This document shows positions 44,101 through 50,919 of a DNA stretch of 64,000 nt, piece after piece. Source of the stretch: Haloarcula pellucida (GTDB lineage: Archaea; Halobacteriota; Halobacteria; Halobacteriales; Haloarculaceae). The translations under genes were made by a program, and so were the position numbers. How positions within the stretch are numbered: the first letter of the stretch is position 1; each line of letters opens with the position of its first letter. The stretch is taken from contig NZ_BMOU01000006.1 of NCBI RefSeq assembly GCF_014647235.1, forward strand, positions 269,620-333,619, in the 5' to 3' direction. A model generated the notes under the pieces. The model had not been told where the DNA came from and did no database searches. It was given only the letters and a program-made list of their open reading frames with translations.

Positions 44101-44717
44101 CGGAGACCGTCGACGTCGACGGCGAGCAGGAACGGGCCCACGGTCGCGGGTTCGAGGGCGCGGATGCCGACACGGCTCGGGAGATCCTTGCGAGCGTTCG
44201 CGAGAACCACACCGCCCAGGCCGCCGGTCGCTACGCCCGGAACCCCGACGATCCCGAGAGTCACGCCACGGTGTTCGTCCGAACCGACGCGATGCCTGCT
44301 GACTTCGCCGACGTTCAGGTGTCGGGTATCGAGTGGACGTTCACCGACGTCCAGCGCGATATCGTCGAGACACTGCGCTCGTCGACGACGTCCATGACCG
44401 CTCGGGAGGTCGCCGCCGACGTCGGCGTCACGAAAGAGCACGTCCGGCAGACGCTCGATCGCCTCGAGGGCATGGACTCGGTGCAGGCCTTCGAGGGAGG
44501 CGGCGCGCACGGTGCGACGCTGTACGCCGACGACGGACTGCCGAACGCCGGCGTCGTGGATCTGGGCAACACCGCCAACGATGCCGTATTGGATACCTAT
44601 ACGTGGTCGTTGGCGATTCGGGACCCCGCCCCGTCCGTCGACGCACTCACCACAGGGTCGAGTACCGATGACCAGCCAGCAACCTCGGTCTGGGACTGGC
44701 GGAACACCTCAGACTGA
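41139..44717 (+). CDS. viral PrimPol-helicase with possible Fe-S cluster and C-terminal wHTH
   Basis: This 1192-residue protein has an N-terminal HTH-like stretch and then an archaeo-eukaryotic primase-polymerase core (about 75-280): YVDGDDVRDPETG (acidic motif), SQSGTGAHAIYRGD (S-x-H type) and IEIYPGKRVCVMTG. A superfamily 2 helicase follows (about 490-1060): Walker A in DAPTSLGKSYTV and Walker B in IVVDEEPDF. Between them are Cys clusters (HEACPVAAG; RQCEGKG; LPCCRGSK; SPQCPAIE) placed as in XPD/DinG Fe-S helicases, and LVIATHNFAHV just before Walker B. A wHTH (TAREVAADVGVTKEHVRQTLDRL) is near the C-terminus. It is the likely viral replication protein. The GTG at 41139 is favoured by its GTGA overlap. 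Confidence 0.78.
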   Translation: MTDLSLQERVERYREGHPDAGVPAIAGALGESPAAVADALNDPTPDDSCDETRPSSQPQRDPKWGRWAGADWTDPDIDVYPPGLLDREQWMGHQEKKPFAPWADRDHSEADADEDARYKWGLAENYLDGEGIAMAEVDPRLDGRAFLQQPDDPFAYVDGDDVRDPETGDVHPAFVAILEHLGLTYADVSQSGTGAHAIYRGDLPGGVKQASWQLDEDPWGSNDDLPSIEIYPGKRVCVMTGDHVQGTPTDVREWDDDVLDVLLEANDEVASSQRDRVEDVDAAREEFDSSDYEPEATSADETTTDIRDIFAALDHLDAQRVAERTIVHRWNDSASTSDGYRAFAPTWGPSSNGTANIVNDRIWQDTGDRGGYGGPVVMALIDAGELRPEQAAGGVTGADWWTGVEHLRDLGFSIPELEDVDDEDQTDSADHPLLEDAFDQDAGVDGEPTSTLPLGQLEALPQQDRKRVAKKRGLDWPSTGEARDELLATIKQAMRHEDETVVDAPTSLGKSYTVATTRWDAFDDVTGGQPVVHLSATRDARDEAAAAAADAGGEHFVLQSRHEACPVAAGDHDPREAREADADRQVITIDGEPASQWLDRQCEGKGLPFSAAHQYLAEHNDQSTTLPCCRGSKTTYDEEEGDFDEGDSPQCPAIEQWETLREGEWPLVIATHNFAHVPGLRQSANIVVDEEPDFTQDLSKERIERAITAYLQAADAPVSTWESFISLVEHDGWGGDAGKERDQLQGCLDYEPDREWYISNPDAHTLAPALARAIFHAEDRGNGRRVGKTPHQPPRLDANAGDDDGWNRVWVTVAMDEDNDVRTVRTAPDLSQARSVIGLDAHPAQPVWAVNTVPHIDTTSVLDPEERRLWRRYERGLRVVQVGDATRPLASGEYFQRDQAETLVEHLRAEYGDAFRTAITTSSVESQLQDILDDAGVDDVDDRTMHYGEEKSRNDFADEGVGLVEGCIDPGDEFVLDLLAELDLDAAPETVDVDGEQERAHGRGFEGADADTAREILASVRENHTAQAAGRYARNPDDPESHATVFVRTDAMPADFADVQVSGIEWTFTDVQRDIVETLRSSTTSMTAREVAADVGVTKEHVRQTLDRLEGMDSVQAFEGGGAHGATLYADDGLPNAGVVDLGNTANDAVLDTYTWSLAIRDPAPSVDALTTGSSTDDQPATSVWDWRNTSD

Positions 44718-44777
44718 CGATCAGACAGCCGAGTTCGGGCCGTTCTCACCGGCGGTCCGGCAGCTACCGCTCTATCT

Positions 44778-45008
44778 ATGACCGGCATCAACATTTCCGA
44801 CCCCGACGTTGCACCGCTTCGACCGAGCGCGAAGCTCGTCTATCTGGTCCTCGACGCGCACGGCCCGTGTGATCTCACGGAGATACGCTCCCGAACTCAA
44901 CTCCCAGACACCACCGCGCGCGAGGCACTCGACGACCTCGTCGACTGCGACCTCGTCGACGAGCGTCCCGTTCTCAACGATGTCCGGTGTCGGCAGTACG
45001 ACACATGA
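44778..45008 (+). CDS. small winged-helix protein
   Basis: This 76-residue protein is almost entirely a winged helix: SAKLVYLVLDAHGPCDLTEI, then the recognition helix LPDTTAREALDDLVDCDLV, then a wing ending RCRQYDT. It resembles MarR-type or phage Cro-like regulators in size. It precedes a tandem palindromic repeat at 45011-45042, which could be its operator. Direct evidence of binding is absent. Confidence 0.65.
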   Translation: MTGINISDPDVAPLRPSAKLVYLVLDAHGPCDLTEIRSRTQLPDTTAREALDDLVDCDLVDERPVLNDVRCRQYDT

Positions 45009-45010
45009 CG

Positions 45011-45042
45011 CTATCCGGTCCGGATACCGGTCCGGATACCGG
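45011..45042. repeat. tandem CCGGTCCGGATA repeats (operator candidate)
   Basis: Two adjacent copies of CCGGTCCGGATA (45015-45026 and 45027-45038) followed by CCGG form overlapping dyads; TATCCGG-T-CCGGATA is one of them. The array starts right after the small wHTH gene. A TTTATA box follows at about 45056-45061, some 70 bp before the 45130 gene. The order suggests an operator next to a promoter in the early region. Confidence 0.45.
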
Positions 45043-45129
45043 CGCTATCTCTGCGTTTATACCGCCGCACTCACATCTGTCAGCCGACGCACCCTCAGCC
45101 GCTCTGACCCAGCGGTGACCTCCCCAGCT

Positions 45130-45696
45130 ATGTCTATCGAGTTCCAACCTACGGCGAGCATCGCGACCGACGACGTCGGCGTCCCCGACGACCCGGCGGA
45201 CGTCTTCGAACAGCTCGTCGCCGACGCCTCGCTGTGCTGCCAACAGTGCTACCGTCGCATCCGTGCCCGCCACAACTTCTCGCATCAGTGGGGCCGGGAT
45301 GTCGGCGATATCCTGAGTTTCGTCGACTACGAACTCCCCGAGGGCGAACCTGAGTGGAACACCACTGACCGGGAATACCACGAAGAGGAACTACTCAGCG
45401 AGCGCACGGTTCAGGCCAACCCACCGGGCGACGATCTCGACTCGGGGTCGGCCTGCGCGAACTGCGGCGCCGTCGACGCGCACCGATCACCGTCCACGCG
45501 GTCTCGCGAGGAGGCCCTGCAGGCGGCGGTCGGTATCATCGCGACACTCACCGAATTCGGCGTCGCCCACGACCCGCTGGCACTGATCGTCGAAGTGGGT
45601 GAGCTGAAGCAGAACCCCGACTACGCCGGCGATGACTTCGCGACGTTCGCGACGGCCGTCGCGAGGGCCGTCCGATCAGGCCGGCGGCCCCGATGA
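45130..45696 (+). CDS. viral protein with two CxxC knuckles
   Basis: This 188-residue protein has CCQQCYRR near residue 37 and CANCGAVDAHRS near 113, which together may bind one zinc. Between is an acidic, aromatic stretch (DILSFVDYELPEGEPEW). The C-terminal third is helical (EEALQAAVGIIATLTEFGV). No family is recognised. It could be a DNA-binding or regulatory viral protein. ATG 45130 is chosen because the open frame before it runs through the preceding gene and repeat. Confidence 0.55.
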   Translation: MSIEFQPTASIATDDVGVPDDPADVFEQLVADASLCCQQCYRRIRARHNFSHQWGRDVGDILSFVDYELPEGEPEWNTTDREYHEEELLSERTVQANPPGDDLDSGSACANCGAVDAHRSPSTRSREEALQAAVGIIATLTEFGVAHDPLALIVEVGELKQNPDYAGDDFATFATAVARAVRSGRRPR

Positions 45697-45872
45697 CCCG
45701 CTGACTGCCACGTGGCAGGAGGCGAGGGTCTGCATCGTTCGTCAACCGGTCGGTTCCCAGCTCGCTTGTCCATCGCCGACCGCCCCGTCCGGACCCAGTA
45801 CGCTCCTCAGAGCGCGGGGTGCAACTCCCCGACCGGACCTTCGATGAGTCGCAGTTGCACAGGAGGAACGTG

Positions 45873-46121
45873 ATGGCGACGCCTTCGCTCTCGTTCCTCG
45901 TCGAGAACGCGATGACTGCAGTGATCGTCGTCGTGTACCTCTTCTACGAGATTCACTACGGGCGCCTCGAACGCGTCGCGAAGAAAGTCGACGAGGTCAT
46001 CATCGCCGTCATCGCTCTCGCCCAGGAGAACGAAAGCATCGACGAACAGAAAGTCGCCGACCGACTGAACGGCTCGTCGCCGGACGACCTCCGCCTCGAT
46101 CACGAACACGACCATGAGTAA
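45873..46121 (+). CDS. small viral membrane protein 1
   Basis: This 82-residue protein has one membrane helix (MTAVIVVVYLFYEIHY) near the N-terminus, then an amphipathic helix (EVIIAVIALAQEN) and an acidic/His tail. An AGGAGG ribosome site at 45861-45866 is 6 bp before the ATG at 45873, which decides the start. The stop overlaps the next gene by 8 bp. Size and position just upstream of the terminase genes suit a holin-like or membrane-remodelling role, but there is no homology evidence. Confidence 0.6.
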   Translation: MATPSLSFLVENAMTAVIVVVYLFYEIHYGRLERVAKKVDEVIIAVIALAQENESIDEQKVADRLNGSSPDDLRLDHEHDHE

Positions 46122-46386
46122 GACCAAACGCCGGGCCCGCGATGCCATCGTCGGGCTTCTCGTCGCGCTGGCACCGTTCGCCTACAAACAGCTCGTGCTG
46201 GGGAACCGAACTACTGCTGCCGTCACGGCCGTCGCGATGGCCGGCCTCGTCCTAGTCTACCGCTACGCCGACGCCCGGACCATCGAAGCCGCCGCCGGCG
46301 CTGATGCCGAGGACCTCAAACCGGTCCTGCGACGGGTCGGTCGGACTATCCGCCGCCGGCTCCCTTCAGGGGAGGACAACTCGTAA
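46114..46386 (+). CDS. small viral membrane protein 2
   Basis: This 90-residue protein starts basic (SKTKRRARDA) and has two membrane helices (AIVGLLVALAPFAYKQLVL and AAVTAVAMAGLVLVYRYA), then a basic Arg-rich end (RRVGRTIRRRLPSG). It is translated with the preceding gene (8-bp overlap). A pair of one- and two-helix proteins ahead of packaging genes recalls lysis pairs in other tailed viruses. Function not shown. Confidence 0.6.
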   Translation: MSKTKRRARDAIVGLLVALAPFAYKQLVLGNRTTAAVTAVAMAGLVLVYRYADARTIEAAAGADAEDLKPVLRRVGRTIRRRLPSGEDNS

Positions 46387-46440
46387 TGCTGACACTCATC
46401 GCGACGGCCGACGTCGCGAGAGCCGGTCCACTGCTGGCCC

Positions 46441-46454
46441 TATTTAAACTATAA
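46441..46454 (+). promoter_or_regulatory. late-operon TATA box
   Basis: TATTTAAACTATAA is the strongest TATA-like sequence of the provirus part, 35-48 bp before the ATG at 46489. A transcript starting near 46470 would have a leader of roughly 15-20 nt. It probably drives the terminase-to-tail operon. Confidence 0.6.
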
Positions 46455-46488
46455 GACCCGTCTCGACACAGCGCGACAGATTTCTACC

Positions 46489-47196
46489 ATGAGCACACGA
46501 GACCGCCGCGTACAGCTCGCCCTGAAGTGGCACCATCTCGACAATCTCGACGTCGAGGAGATTCGAGACCGTTTCGAGGCCGAGGGCATGGGCTCATACG
46601 CCCGGTCGACAGTCCGGGACTACCTCAACGAAAAGCCGAAGGAAGAGGTCATCGAGGCCATCGAGCAGCGCCACGCCGACGTCCGCCTACAGATCGCCGA
46701 GCGCGAGGAGCAACTGTACCAGCGGGCCCGCCAGGCCGAGGCCGACGCTGTCAAAGACGAGCCGATCATCCGCGTCGTCCCGAAGACCGACCGCGTCGAC
46801 GACGACCGCGAGACGCCGATGCAGTGGCCCGAGTGGGAGATCGTCGAGCCCGGCGACGAGGACTATCCCGAGTGGGCGACCGAGCGGGACATCATCATCC
46901 GGTTCACCGGCCGGACGACGTCGGTCCGCCCGGGCGAGGAGTACCCGCTCCGGGCCGTCGACGGCTCGCCACGGTACACCAAAGAGTTCGACGGCCTCCA
47001 GCGCGATCAGGACGATCTCAAGGGACAGGCGATGGCCCGCAACGAGCAGTCGGCCCATCTCGAAGCGAAGGGCGAGGCGCTGGGCGTCTACTCGACGGAC
47101 ATCAACATGAACGTCGACGGCGAGCTTTCGACGTCGATCGAACTGCCCGAAGACACTGCTGCAGCTATCCGGGAGGCGACACTCGACGATGAGTAG
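46489..47196 (+). CDS. putative terminase small subunit
   Basis: This 235-residue protein has an N-terminal HTH: LALKWHHLDNLDVEEIRDRF and SYARSTVRDYLNE, then a helical stretch (EEVIEAIEQRHADVRLQIAEREEQLYQRARQ, coiled-coil-like). The rest is unassigned. Its position directly before the large terminase, with an 8-bp overlap, supports small-subunit function: recognising viral DNA for packaging. No family match is certain. Confidence 0.6.
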   Translation: MSTRDRRVQLALKWHHLDNLDVEEIRDRFEAEGMGSYARSTVRDYLNEKPKEEVIEAIEQRHADVRLQIAEREEQLYQRARQAEADAVKDEPIIRVVPKTDRVDDDRETPMQWPEWEIVEPGDEDYPEWATERDIIIRFTGRTTSVRPGEEYPLRAVDGSPRYTKEFDGLQRDQDDLKGQAMARNEQSAHLEAKGEALGVYSTDINMNVDGELSTSIELPEDTAAAIREATLDDE

Positions 47197-48778
47197 CACG
47201 ACCGACGACGCCGGCACGACCACGATGGACGTCTCCCGGGCGGAGATCCGGGCGGCGTACAACCCCTTTGAGCACGGGTGCTGGCTGGACTTCACCAACA
47301 AACTCACGCAGGGGTACATGGACGCGGAGTACGACGACTGGGCCCCGCTCGGCGGCCACCACTCACAGTGGCTCCGTCACCTCGCCGGCGAGGCCGACGT
47401 CGACGGCGACCTCGCACTTCTCTGCCATCGGGATGGCCTGAAGACGACGATCATCACGGCGTTCGCCATCGCCTGCATGGAGTACCTCGACGGGTACCGC
47501 GTTATCTGGACGATGAACACGCAGGAGCAGGCCTACGAGAAGGCCGACCGCGAGCTCAACAAGTTCATCGAGCGCAACCCGTGGCTGATCAACCTCAACA
47601 AGCCCCGCGAGACGGACAGCAAGAAGACGAAGGAGTTCGCCAACGGCTCGTCGCTGACCACCGGCTGGCTGAAGGGCTCTATCGAGGGCGCCCGCGCCCA
47701 CCTGCTCATCCTCGACGACATCATCTCCGAGCAGGGTGACGGCCCGACCGAGGGCGTCCTCAACTGGGTCGACGGCGTCGCCCAGCCGATGGTCAAGGAC
47801 GACGGCCGCACGGTGATCGTCGGGACGCGCAAACGGCCGGACGACATCTACAGCCACTACCGCGACTACGAGGGCTACTCGCTGCGAGAGTTCCCGGCCA
47901 TCCTCGACATCTGGGACCAGGAGTTCCGGGAGGACGACGACTGGCAGGCCCGCCGGCCCGACGAGGAGCTCTACACCGAGGTCGACAACCCCTGGGGCAG
48001 CGGCACCCTCCAACTCCTGTGGCCCGAGGCCAGGGGCCCGGACTGGCTCGCGAACAAGCGCTCGAAGATGGCGGACTACCTCTTCTGGCGCGAGTACACC
48101 CTGACCATCCGCGGGGCGTCGGGCAACCTCATCGAGGAGGCCGACGTCAACAAACTCGTCGACGACGGCGGCTGCTCGATCCGTGGGCAGGAGCCGCCCC
48201 GCCAACTCACACCCGGCGCCGGCGAGGCGACCGTCGTCGCCCACGACCCGGCCCAGTCCGACACGGGCGACAACGCGGCCTTCGTCGCGTTCCGCGTCGG
48301 TCGCGATGGCCGACGTCGTCTCCTCGACGCCCACGCCGAGACGGGGATGCAACCCTCCGAGGTCAAGGCGAAGCTCGCCGACATGGACGAGCGCTACGAC
48401 CCCGCGGTGGTCGTGATCGAGTCCAACGGCATGCAGCAGTACGTCGCCAACGACGCCCTGGAGTTCTCGGCCTCGCTGCGGGCGAAGGTGACGGGCATCC
48501 CGACGACGGGCAAGAAACACTCGTGGGAGAACGGCATCCCGCGACTGCGTCGGCTCGTCGAGAACGGCGGCATCCAGTTCTACCGTGGGCACGGCCCGAC
48601 CGAGGACTTCGTCCAGGCGGCGATGTCGCTGAAGCTCGCCGACGGGAAACTGCAGGGCCACACGCCGGACCTCATCGCGGCGTGGTACATGGCCGAGCAG
48701 GGCATCCGTCGCCTCGAGGGCATGGGCGCGCTCGAAGACGACGGTGACGATGACGACTCCGGAGTGAGCTACCTATGA
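47189..48778 (+). CDS. terminase large subunit
   Basis: This 529-residue protein has a packaging ATPase with a deviant Walker A (LCHRDGLKTTII near residue 75) and Walker B (HLLILDDIISE near 172). A C-terminal RNase H-like nuclease follows, with VVAHDPAQS (about 350), VVVIESNGMQQ (about 410) and DLIAAWYMAEQ (about 490). It cuts and pumps viral DNA into the prohead. The stop overlaps the portal start (ATGA). Confidence 0.88.
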   Translation: MSSTTDDAGTTTMDVSRAEIRAAYNPFEHGCWLDFTNKLTQGYMDAEYDDWAPLGGHHSQWLRHLAGEADVDGDLALLCHRDGLKTTIITAFAIACMEYLDGYRVIWTMNTQEQAYEKADRELNKFIERNPWLINLNKPRETDSKKTKEFANGSSLTTGWLKGSIEGARAHLLILDDIISEQGDGPTEGVLNWVDGVAQPMVKDDGRTVIVGTRKRPDDIYSHYRDYEGYSLREFPAILDIWDQEFREDDDWQARRPDEELYTEVDNPWGSGTLQLLWPEARGPDWLANKRSKMADYLFWREYTLTIRGASGNLIEEADVNKLVDDGGCSIRGQEPPRQLTPGAGEATVVAHDPAQSDTGDNAAFVAFRVGRDGRRRLLDAHAETGMQPSEVKAKLADMDERYDPAVVVIESNGMQQYVANDALEFSASLRAKVTGIPTTGKKHSWENGIPRLRRLVENGGIQFYRGHGPTEDFVQAAMSLKLADGKLQGHTPDLIAAWYMAEQGIRRLEGMGALEDDGDDDDSGVSYL

Positions 48779-50715
48779 CATCTGACGACGCCACGAAAGT
48801 CCACGTCGAAGGCATCGGCGGCGAGCAGACGCTCTCGAAGGCAACCAACAGCCAGCAGCTCTCCGATCGGCGGATCCACTCGGTCGGCCACGGCGTCAAG
48901 CCGCCGTACCACCCCGACCGGCTGGCGTCGTTCCTCGAGCTCAACGAGACCCACGCCACCGCGGTCCGGAAGAAGGCGCGCTACGAGGTGGGCTTCGGGT
49001 TCGAGCTCGCCACGCACGCCGATGTCGACGTCGACGAAGCCGACGACCAGGAGCGCGCTGTGGCCCGGCAGTTCTGGCGTGGTCCCGACTCGCGCTGGGA
49101 AACCGGCCCGCACCAGTCTGCCGAACCCACCACGCCAGAGGAGGTCAAGGAGCTCGCCCGCCAGGACTACCACTCCGTCGGCTGGTGCGCGCTGGAGATC
49201 CTGACCGACATGGAGGGCCGCCCGGTCGGGCTGGCCCACGTCCCCGCGAACACCATCCGCGTCCGGAAGCCCCAGTCACGCTTCGACCAGCCGCGACACC
49301 CAGAGACGGGTAACTTCGTCGACGGCGACCTCGGCGAGTACGCCTCCCGTGGCTACGTCCAGGAGCGCGACGGCCGCCGGCGCTACTTCGGCGAGGCCGG
49401 CGACCGCCACCGAGGCCAGGAAGTGGTCATCACTGGCGGCGACGAGCCACGTGTCACCTACACCCCCGACGACAGCGACAAGGAACCCATCTTCGTCGAC
49501 CGGGAGACGGGCGACGTCGCAATCGGTGACGCCGGCGCGCTTGAGAACGGGCCCGCGAACGAACTCATCTTCGTCCGCAACCCCAGCCCCATCGAGCAGG
49601 ACTACGGCGTCCCCGACTGGGTCAGCGCCATCCGGACCATCGGCGCCGACGAGGCGGCGAAGGACTACAACCGCGAGTTCTTCGACAACGACACCATCCC
49701 GCGGTTCGTGATCAAGGTGACCGGCGGCGAGCTCTCCGAGGAGAGCAAGAACGACCTCCGACAGATGCTCCACGGACTTCGCGAGGAGTCCCACCGGGCG
49801 GTCATCCTCGAGGTCGAGAAGTTCTTCGACGGCATGGACGACGACGTCGAGATCGAACTGGAGCCACTGGGGCAGGGCATCAGCGAGGAGATGGACTTCC
49901 GCGAGTTCCGCAAAAAGAACGAACACGAGATCGCGAAGGTCCACGAGGTCCCGCCCATCCTCATCGGCGTCACCGAGACGTCGAACCGGTCGAACTCTCA
50001 GGAGCAGATCGCCGACTTCGCCAACAACGTCATCGCGCCGGAGCAGCACAAGTTCAGCCAGCGACTCTACAAGCTCATCCACCAGCAGTACCTCGGCGTC
50101 ACCGACTGGACCATCGAGTACGAACTCCGGGGCGCCGACCGACCGAAAGAAGATGCCGACGTCGCCCGGCGAAAGATCCAGGCCGTGCGGGGCGCCATCC
50201 CGGTCAACCGTGCCCTGGAGATGATCGGCGAGGAGCCGCTCCCCGACGACCATCCCGTCGACGGCGAGACGCTGCTCGCGAACGTCGGTCAGGACGAGGC
50301 GCCCCAGCCCGTCGGCGACGCCGTCCAGCAGAGCCGGCCGGACGACGCCCCGCCGCCGGACAACAAGCTCTACGAGCGTGACTGGAGCGAGGCCGAGGCC
50401 GCCCTCGCGACGAAGGACCCTATCGAGCAGACGCAGTTCGACAGCTCGAACCTCGACGAAGGCCTGTACGACTTCGGCGAGCAGGAGCTGTACCTCTCGT
50501 TCATCCGCGAGGACGGGACCAACTCGCTGTACGCGTACGTCGACGTGCCAGCGTCGGAGTGGTCGTCGCTCGTGGCGGCGTCAAGCCACGGCTCGTACCA
50601 CTACGACAACATCCGGCTGGAGTATCCCTACGTGGAGATCACCAACTTCCACGACCGGCTTCCGGAGGGCCCCGAGCCGGACCCCGAGGACGTCCCCGAC
50701 GACGTCCCGACGTAG
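48775..50715 (+). CDS. portal protein with C-terminal KTSC domain
   Basis: This 646-residue protein has a phage portal domain (about 40-490): HKFSQRLYKLIHQQYL and VHEVPPILIGVTETSNRS are typical of the HK97/PBSX portal clip and stem region. After a Pro-rich linker (near 525) a KTSC-type domain follows (about 555-625): FDSSNLDEGLYD, LYLSFIREDGTNSLYAYVDVP, SHGSYHYDNIRLEYPY. KTSC domains are usually stand-alone and of unknown function, so a fusion to a portal is unusual. Portals form the DNA channel and bind the terminase. Confidence 0.85.
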   Translation: MTSDDATKVHVEGIGGEQTLSKATNSQQLSDRRIHSVGHGVKPPYHPDRLASFLELNETHATAVRKKARYEVGFGFELATHADVDVDEADDQERAVARQFWRGPDSRWETGPHQSAEPTTPEEVKELARQDYHSVGWCALEILTDMEGRPVGLAHVPANTIRVRKPQSRFDQPRHPETGNFVDGDLGEYASRGYVQERDGRRRYFGEAGDRHRGQEVVITGGDEPRVTYTPDDSDKEPIFVDRETGDVAIGDAGALENGPANELIFVRNPSPIEQDYGVPDWVSAIRTIGADEAAKDYNREFFDNDTIPRFVIKVTGGELSEESKNDLRQMLHGLREESHRAVILEVEKFFDGMDDDVEIELEPLGQGISEEMDFREFRKKNEHEIAKVHEVPPILIGVTETSNRSNSQEQIADFANNVIAPEQHKFSQRLYKLIHQQYLGVTDWTIEYELRGADRPKEDADVARRKIQAVRGAIPVNRALEMIGEEPLPDDHPVDGETLLANVGQDEAPQPVGDAVQQSRPDDAPPPDNKLYERDWSEAEAALATKDPIEQTQFDSSNLDEGLYDFGEQELYLSFIREDGTNSLYAYVDVPASEWSSLVAASSHGSYHYDNIRLEYPYVEITNFHDRLPEGPEPDPEDVPDDVPT

Positions 50716-50727
50716 CGATCGCGACCG

Positions 50728-50916
50728 ATGACCCAGGGAGCGCCCGACTCCCCTGTGCGAGGTTCGACCGGGACACAACGGATTCTCGACATGACTGATA
50801 AGAACGCAGAGCGCGGCGAGAAGCGCGGCGTCCTCTCGACCGGTCGAGCCAAAAACCTCGACAAGACGAAGGACGCCGACGCTGACGCCGACGAAGACGA
50901 CGATGGCGAGGGCTGA
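50728..50916 (+). CDS. very small charged viral protein
   Basis: This 62-residue frame ends with an Asp/Lys-rich tail (DKTKDADADADEDDDGEG). A second start at 50791 would give 41 residues and leaves out a proline-rich beginning that looks non-coding. No domain. It sits in the 204-bp gap between portal and protease. Its reality is uncertain. Confidence 0.35.
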   Translation: MTQGAPDSPVRGSTGTQRILDMTDKNAERGEKRGVLSTGRAKNLDKTKDADADADEDDDGEG

Positions 50917-50919
50917 CCC

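Noticed and set aside
46386..46454. 22-codon frame overlapping the TAA of the membrane protein gene
   Set aside because: Too short, and its end overlaps the late-promoter TATA box.
47363..48661. Minus-strand open frame of 432 codons over the large terminase
   Set aside because: Shadow of the terminase frame with no recognisable motif.
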